A stretch of DNA of 27,566 bases from Lingula anatina (lineage: Eukaryota; Brachiopoda; Lingulata; Lingulida; Lingulidae), in the NCBI RefSeq assembly GCF_001039355.2, contig NW_019775703.1, positions 146,739-174,304 of the forward strand. The letters are read 5' to 3'. Below are positions 23,801-27,566 of the stretch, piece after piece (the first letter of the stretch is position 1; each line of letters begins with the position of its first letter). Below the pieces are notes generated by a model. The model searched no databases. It was not told where the DNA came from and saw only the letters and a list, made by a program, of their open reading frames with translations. The position numbers and the translations under genes were made by a program.

Positions 23801-26640
23801 TCCAGCGCAAAGTTTGGTTTTATCCGGTGTATTAATTAAGCCCCAAAACACAAGTCCTTAAATGTCACCCCTTTCCTATACAATCACCACGCCCAAACAG
23901 CGGCCGAATTTCCAGATGGTGCCCCCAAATATTCGGAGTATTCTCCGGTTTTAATTTTCCCCAAACAAGTATAAGATAAAAATAAACATGGAACGCTCAT
24001 CCTGGACCTTCCAAGCCTCGATGCATTAGATACCAAATATGTTGATAAAAACATACACTCTTTATTATTGTCTGTTGCCGATGATAACTGACACCCCCAC
24101 AACCAAATCTAACGCATGCATAAATAAAATCACTATGATACAGCCCTAAGCGGCGGAGGTAAGATTTAAACATTCGAGACAAAAATAGATCTCATTAAAT
24201 ATTGCAACTAAAAAGAGTTCAAAAAAATTCACAAAATCACCTATATATGGCAGTCAATGGTGAGGGGCAGCCTGGTTGACATATATACGGTCGCAGTAAC
24301 ACTGGTGCCACGGTGAGTATTGATTACCGTCTACCATGGCCACAGCTTGATTTTTCACCAGATATTCACAGATATGTCTTTAGATAAATAGACGTTCATT
24401 TTGTTCTCTGTGATAGAGAAGAGTACACATATTTTCCGCGGCCCTGGTAGAGGGTATAAGTAGTAATGGCAGGCTACCAAACAAGCCACAGACAAAAACT
24501 GAGGGCATTTACTAGGACACAACTATAAATTGGTACAACAACATGCCGTGCTCCAAGGTCAGGATGACGCGCACCACTTACTGGTATATGATTCATGGTT
24601 TTGTAACCTTCACTAAAAATGTAAAAGAAAAACACCCAAAACGTACGTGAGATAATAGTTCTAAAATAAGGTTTACATATCATCCGATTACAATTTCCTT
24701 CACGTTGTTCTAGCGCCGCACGTTTTTTTTTATTTTTTTATTTTTTAAAATATTATTATTATTATTATTATAATTTTTTTTTTGACGTCAGGGACATAGA
24801 AAGCATTTGGGAGGCTAACTATTCAGAAAATTGTAACGAGGGAGGGGGGATGCAACGCTTAGCCTGTCCTTCTCCCTGTGTGGTTATGACTGAGGTGGTT
24901 TAAAAACTGCCCCCTCCCAATTGCATACTCTAAACTACAGGTCAACTGAATGATGAAATAAATTCCAAGGAAAAATCCTCGCTGCGCAGTATTAAAAAAT
25001 GTCATAAATTAGCCAGATGCATACATGTGAATATCTACTGAAAAACCCATCTGTGACCATGCCCCAGTAGAGGGACGGGTAATCACTACGCATATGGAAG
25101 CGGAACGACATTGAAAGTCAGTTGCATTATTTTACGTTTGAAAACGTGTCTCGTTTCACGCCTGCTAACTTGACGCTACGACCTGCGCTGTCAACAAACA
25201 AGGGGCGGACAAAGACCTTAAATCGGTGAAGCTGAACCATGTTCGTGTTAGGAATGCACCATATCAGTGTATGCATCAGAAAATAAAACGCGCACTTAGA
25301 GTTGATATTAAGTGCTGATTGTTACAAGGTGAGGGCAAGGGGAGCATCCCCACCCCACCCACTCCGTACATTTGGGGAGATTTATAAAACGTATATACAT
25401 TATAAGCATTTTTTTTCTTTCTTCCACTTCATAAAAAGTCTCTCATCCATTCAGTGTCTAGACGAGTACCACAGCCGGAAAAAATAACCTGCTTACGTAA
25501 CTTGGCGTTAAGGCTACTGCTACTGTAGGCCATCAGCAGCTGACCCAAAAGCATTTTTCTCATATAACGGCCTTGACATATGCCTTAGCGTACATTGAGT
25601 GCGGTTTATTAATCCTTTAGGAAATAGCATAATTATAATCTAGACAGCTGGTAAACATCATTTTTAGATAACATGCAAAATGTTACACCTACTAAACCAA
25701 AAAATACCAAGACATGATCATTTTAATGACACTGCGCAGACATTTAGATGTATGATGCAGATCACAGATTCCTAATAGAACCTCTTGTGACGCAAAATAT
25801 ATCAATACAAACAGTGTATAACTACTGTACATACAGTATTAATAACTGTATGTAGGGCTACAATAAGACATTTTTTCTAAAATTTACACGTGCTGCTGTT
25901 TAACATACCCTGAATAAGATACGGTGTAATAATAATATGTGACAACACTGGGAATCAAATTTTAAAGAAAAAATAACACTCATGATAGCGAATGCTTAGC
26001 ATCCCAGCCAAGACAATGGCAGCGTGGGAGAAAGGTTCCATGAGAGCAAAATCATTTATTAGAATTATCAAAATAATACGACGAATGTACGAATGGAAAC
26101 TGAATGTTATGGGCACATACAGGGGTAGCTACCTCCTCTGTTGCTTGCAGTACCTCTCATACACTTTGCTATACTGTACAGTACACAGCCCCCCCCCCCC
26201 CGGTTATTATTATTATTATTATTATTATCCAAGTCTTCCCAAAAACTGTCCACCTACATGCAGGGTCTCTGGTACATAAACCTACCTCCAGTCTTGAGGG
26301 TGTCCTTCAAACCCGCCCGCCACACGAGGAGACAGAATTGCTTAGCCCCAATTTTCCAGGCGAGCTGAAACAGGTCCAACCCGCAATCCAAGGGGGCTTC
26401 CTCCTCTGCCACGGCCTCCTCCTCAAACCCCTTCACACCAAACGTCAGCATCATGTTTGGTGAGCCGTCATCGCCTTCATCATTATCAGGGGCGGCGGGC
26501 AGATTGAAGAACTCCTCCACTGGGTCCTTGGAGACATCCAACGATTGCTCCTGGGTAGCCGTTTCCAAAAACTGCAACAGAGGAGATGCTGCCGCACACT
26601 CAACGAGTAGCAAAACAGACAACAAGGCTACAACCTTCAT
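20815..26640 (-). CDS. Secreted two-domain fasciclin (FAS1) protein
   Basis: Complete 417-residue protein from six exons: 26640-26286, 23576-23338, 22799-22610, 22112-22011, 21475-21365 and 21071-20815. All are GT/AG bounded and in phase, ending at TGA. Residues 1 to about 19 form a signal peptide (hydrophobic run VVALLSVLLLV, then AAAS). An acidic linker runs from about 20 to 90. FAS1 domain 1 covers about 95-235, with the H1-type block GPFTVFVPSDRAI, ILKYHVINGRV, and the H2-type block NGVIHLVGKVI. FAS1 domain 2 covers about 240-370, with GDGPLTLFAPTNEAF, VLLYHVVN, and NGVMHAINRVLLPP. The C-terminal tail of about 48 residues is rich in Glu and Lys. TGFBI/periostin-type proteins have four FAS1 domains and an EMI domain; this has two and no EMI, so it is a shorter invertebrate relative. 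It is probably an extracellular matrix or adhesion protein. There is no transmembrane segment; a short Glu-rich tail rather than a hydrophobic GPI signal ends the protein. No canonical AATAAA was seen within several hundred bases downstream. Confidence 0.95.
22175..22248 (+). tRNA. tRNA-Thr (anticodon AGT)
   Basis: A full cloverleaf can be drawn. The acceptor stem is GGCTCTA with TAGGGCC (one G-T pair), the D stem GCTT/AAGC, the anticodon stem CCTGT/ACAGG around loop CTAGTAA (anticodon AGT), and the T stem CTGGG/CCCAG around TTCGAAT; the discriminator base is T. The internal A box (TGGCTTAGTTGG) and B box (GGTTCGAATCC) are intact, and a T run at 22250-22254 serves as a Pol III terminator. There is no intron and no encoded CCA. 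The gene lies in intron 3 of the FAS1 gene, on the opposite strand, about 60 bp from the acceptor of exon 4. Confidence 0.97.
22250..22254 (+). terminator. Pol III T-run terminator of tRNA-Thr
   Basis: Five T residues begin two bases after the discriminator base, as expected for RNA polymerase III termination. Confidence 0.8.
22880..22904. repeat. (GTTT)n microsatellite
   Basis: Six GTTT units in intron 2 of the FAS1 gene. Confidence 0.9.
23577..26285. other. 2.7-kb intron 1 of the FAS1 gene
   Basis: No additional exon or structural RNA recognised. It holds a T/A-rich ATT stretch near 24755-24782, a C run at about 26189-26201 and an (ATT)n array at 26204-26228 close to the donor. Open frames here lack family signatures. 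Confidence 0.6.
26204..26228. repeat. (ATT)n microsatellite
   Basis: Eight trinucleotide units just after a 13-base C run, about 60 bp inside intron 1 of the FAS1 gene. Confidence 0.93.
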
Positions 26641-26778
26641 CTCGACTCTGTAGTTCTTAAGTACGGAGCTGGACGTGAGTCAAACTGTCTAAAATCGATG
26701 CACGGGCCGAGCTAGACAATGCACTGCTGGTCCGGCTTCTCGGTGTTTTGTAACAGCTTTCTATAATAACAGCCGTGG

Positions 26779-26787
26779 TATATATAA
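26779..26787 (-). promoter_or_regulatory. TATA box of the FAS1 gene
   Basis: Reads TTATATATA on the gene strand. A start site 25-30 bp downstream would fall near 26750, leaving a 5' UTR of about 110 bases before the ATG at 26640. A CCAAT box and two E-boxes lie just upstream. Confidence 0.7.
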
Positions 26788-26802
26788 CATGCAGTTTCCC
26801 GA

Positions 26803-26830
26803 GTCACGTGACACGCCCAATAAGCACGTG
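26803..26830 (-). promoter_or_regulatory. Twin CACGTG E-boxes and inverted CCAAT box upstream of TATA
   Basis: CACGTG occurs at 26805-26810, inside the longer palindrome gtcacgtgac (26803-26812), and again at 26825-26830. Between them an inverted CCAAT box (26817-26821 on the plus strand) reads ATTGG in gene orientation. The two E-boxes are 20 bp apart. CACGTG is the site for bHLH-Zip factors such as USF, MITF/TFE and MYC/MAX. Binding is inferred. Confidence 0.65.
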
Positions 26831-27566
26831 AGGAATACAGGTATAAGCACGAAGTAGGTCGTCACGTTTTCTATACATATGTTGGCAAGAAAAATCCATT
26901 GAGACCATAAATGAGGTATCGCGCACTCACCTTAGCATGATTTATGTGTGATGTTTGTAATTAAAATCAAAGCTGCACTAGCCTGGTATTCTGTCATTAT
27001 TTGAAGATTGATTTTATAATACAACAAGCTGTGTTTTTTATTTACTTCTTTTTTTATGAGTTATTGGCAATATATTTATACTAAGCCGGATGTGGCGGGT
27101 GGAAGGGCGACACACATCCCCTTTTTATCTTTTCAGTTTTTCCTTCTTCTACTACTTCTTCTTTTACTTCGTCTTCTTCTTCTTATCATTATTTTAATAA
27201 TATTAAAATAGAGTGACCCCGATAAAGGGAAGAGGAAATAACTTGTTTTTCCTTACAAACACGTGATATCCACACTAATGTTGCTCTATAGAATTGTGTC
27301 CGATTACTGATACTAATATATTTACATTAATGCCCATTATTGTTCGAAAACAGATGTCTTTTCATCTAGAACAAAATAAGTATTTGAAGCCACAAATGGT
27401 GGATATTGATAAATAAACGAAAAGATAGATGCTTATTATTATGAGGAACTACACATGTTTTCATTGAAACAAATTCTTTGAATAATATGAAATAACAAAC
27501 AACCATTTGAACACGTGTAAAATTAAATAAAATAGTTTCACATTATAGAGTCCTACCGTTTCAGAC
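26831..27566. other. Upstream flank of the FAS1 gene; no gene seen
   Basis: AT-rich DNA with a TTC/TCT-rich pyrimidine stretch at about 27140-27186, followed by an 8-bp-arm palindrome around attttaataatattaaaat. No coding block or RNA gene is recognised. Confidence 0.55.

Noticed and set aside
24474-24683. Frames within FAS1 intron 1, also at 23884-24182
   Set aside because: No family match, and no in-phase splice partners that would extend the FAS1 protein.
26254-26285. Continuation of FAS1 exon 1 to a stop at 26254
   Set aside because: The GTAGGT donor after 26286 joins in phase to GPFTVF, the conserved H1-type block; read-through would truncate the FAS1 domain.

Overview
The window is animal genomic DNA, most likely from a marine invertebrate. 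It shows split genes with GT-AG introns, a nuclear tRNA, many microsatellites, and frequent short words such as taggcctat and acatgtac, which I associate with echinoderm, amphioxus and mollusc genomes. I cannot name the species. Three protein genes lie head to tail on the minus strand, and one tRNA gene lies on the plus strand. I joined exons by homology and checked that the reading phase is kept across every junction.

Region 1 (418-3938, minus): the first seven coding exons (378 codons) of ALG12, the ER alpha-1,6-mannosyltransferase of N-glycan precursor assembly. Its C-terminal end lies beyond the left edge. Region 2 (3939-6425): intergenic DNA with a CT/GA tract just upstream of ALG12, a putative 303-bp MITE holding a 31-bp tandem duplication, a large composite hairpin and homopolymer runs.

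Region 3 (6426-17812, minus): a 16-exon, 1146-residue type I membrane protein with the order signal peptide, NIDO, IPT/TIG, spacer, AMOP, VWD, Sushi, transmembrane helix, tyrosine-rich tail. This is the layout of the Mesh/SUSD2 group. Its 3.2-kb first intron contains a near-identical direct duplication of about 1.2 kb with single N bases at the joins, which looks like two haplotypes assembled in tandem.

Region 4 (17813-20814): intergenic, with microsatellites, a degenerate tandem repeat of about 60 bp, and a 219-bp element with perfect 35-bp terminal inverted repeats. Region 5 (20815-26640, minus): a complete six-exon, 417-residue secreted protein with two fasciclin (FAS1) domains and acidic extensions, with a TATA/CCAAT/E-box promoter at 26779-26830. 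A tRNA-Thr(AGT) gene lies antisense in its third intron (22175-22248). From 26831 to 27566 no gene is seen.

The three proteins all relate to the secretory pathway or cell surface (glycan assembly, junction/adhesion membrane protein, secreted matrix protein), but nothing shows that they are co-regulated. I found no clearly novel multi-gene system. The points most worth a second look are the tyrosine-rich tail and GDPH site of the Mesh-like protein, the likely assembly duplication, and the inverted-repeat elements.
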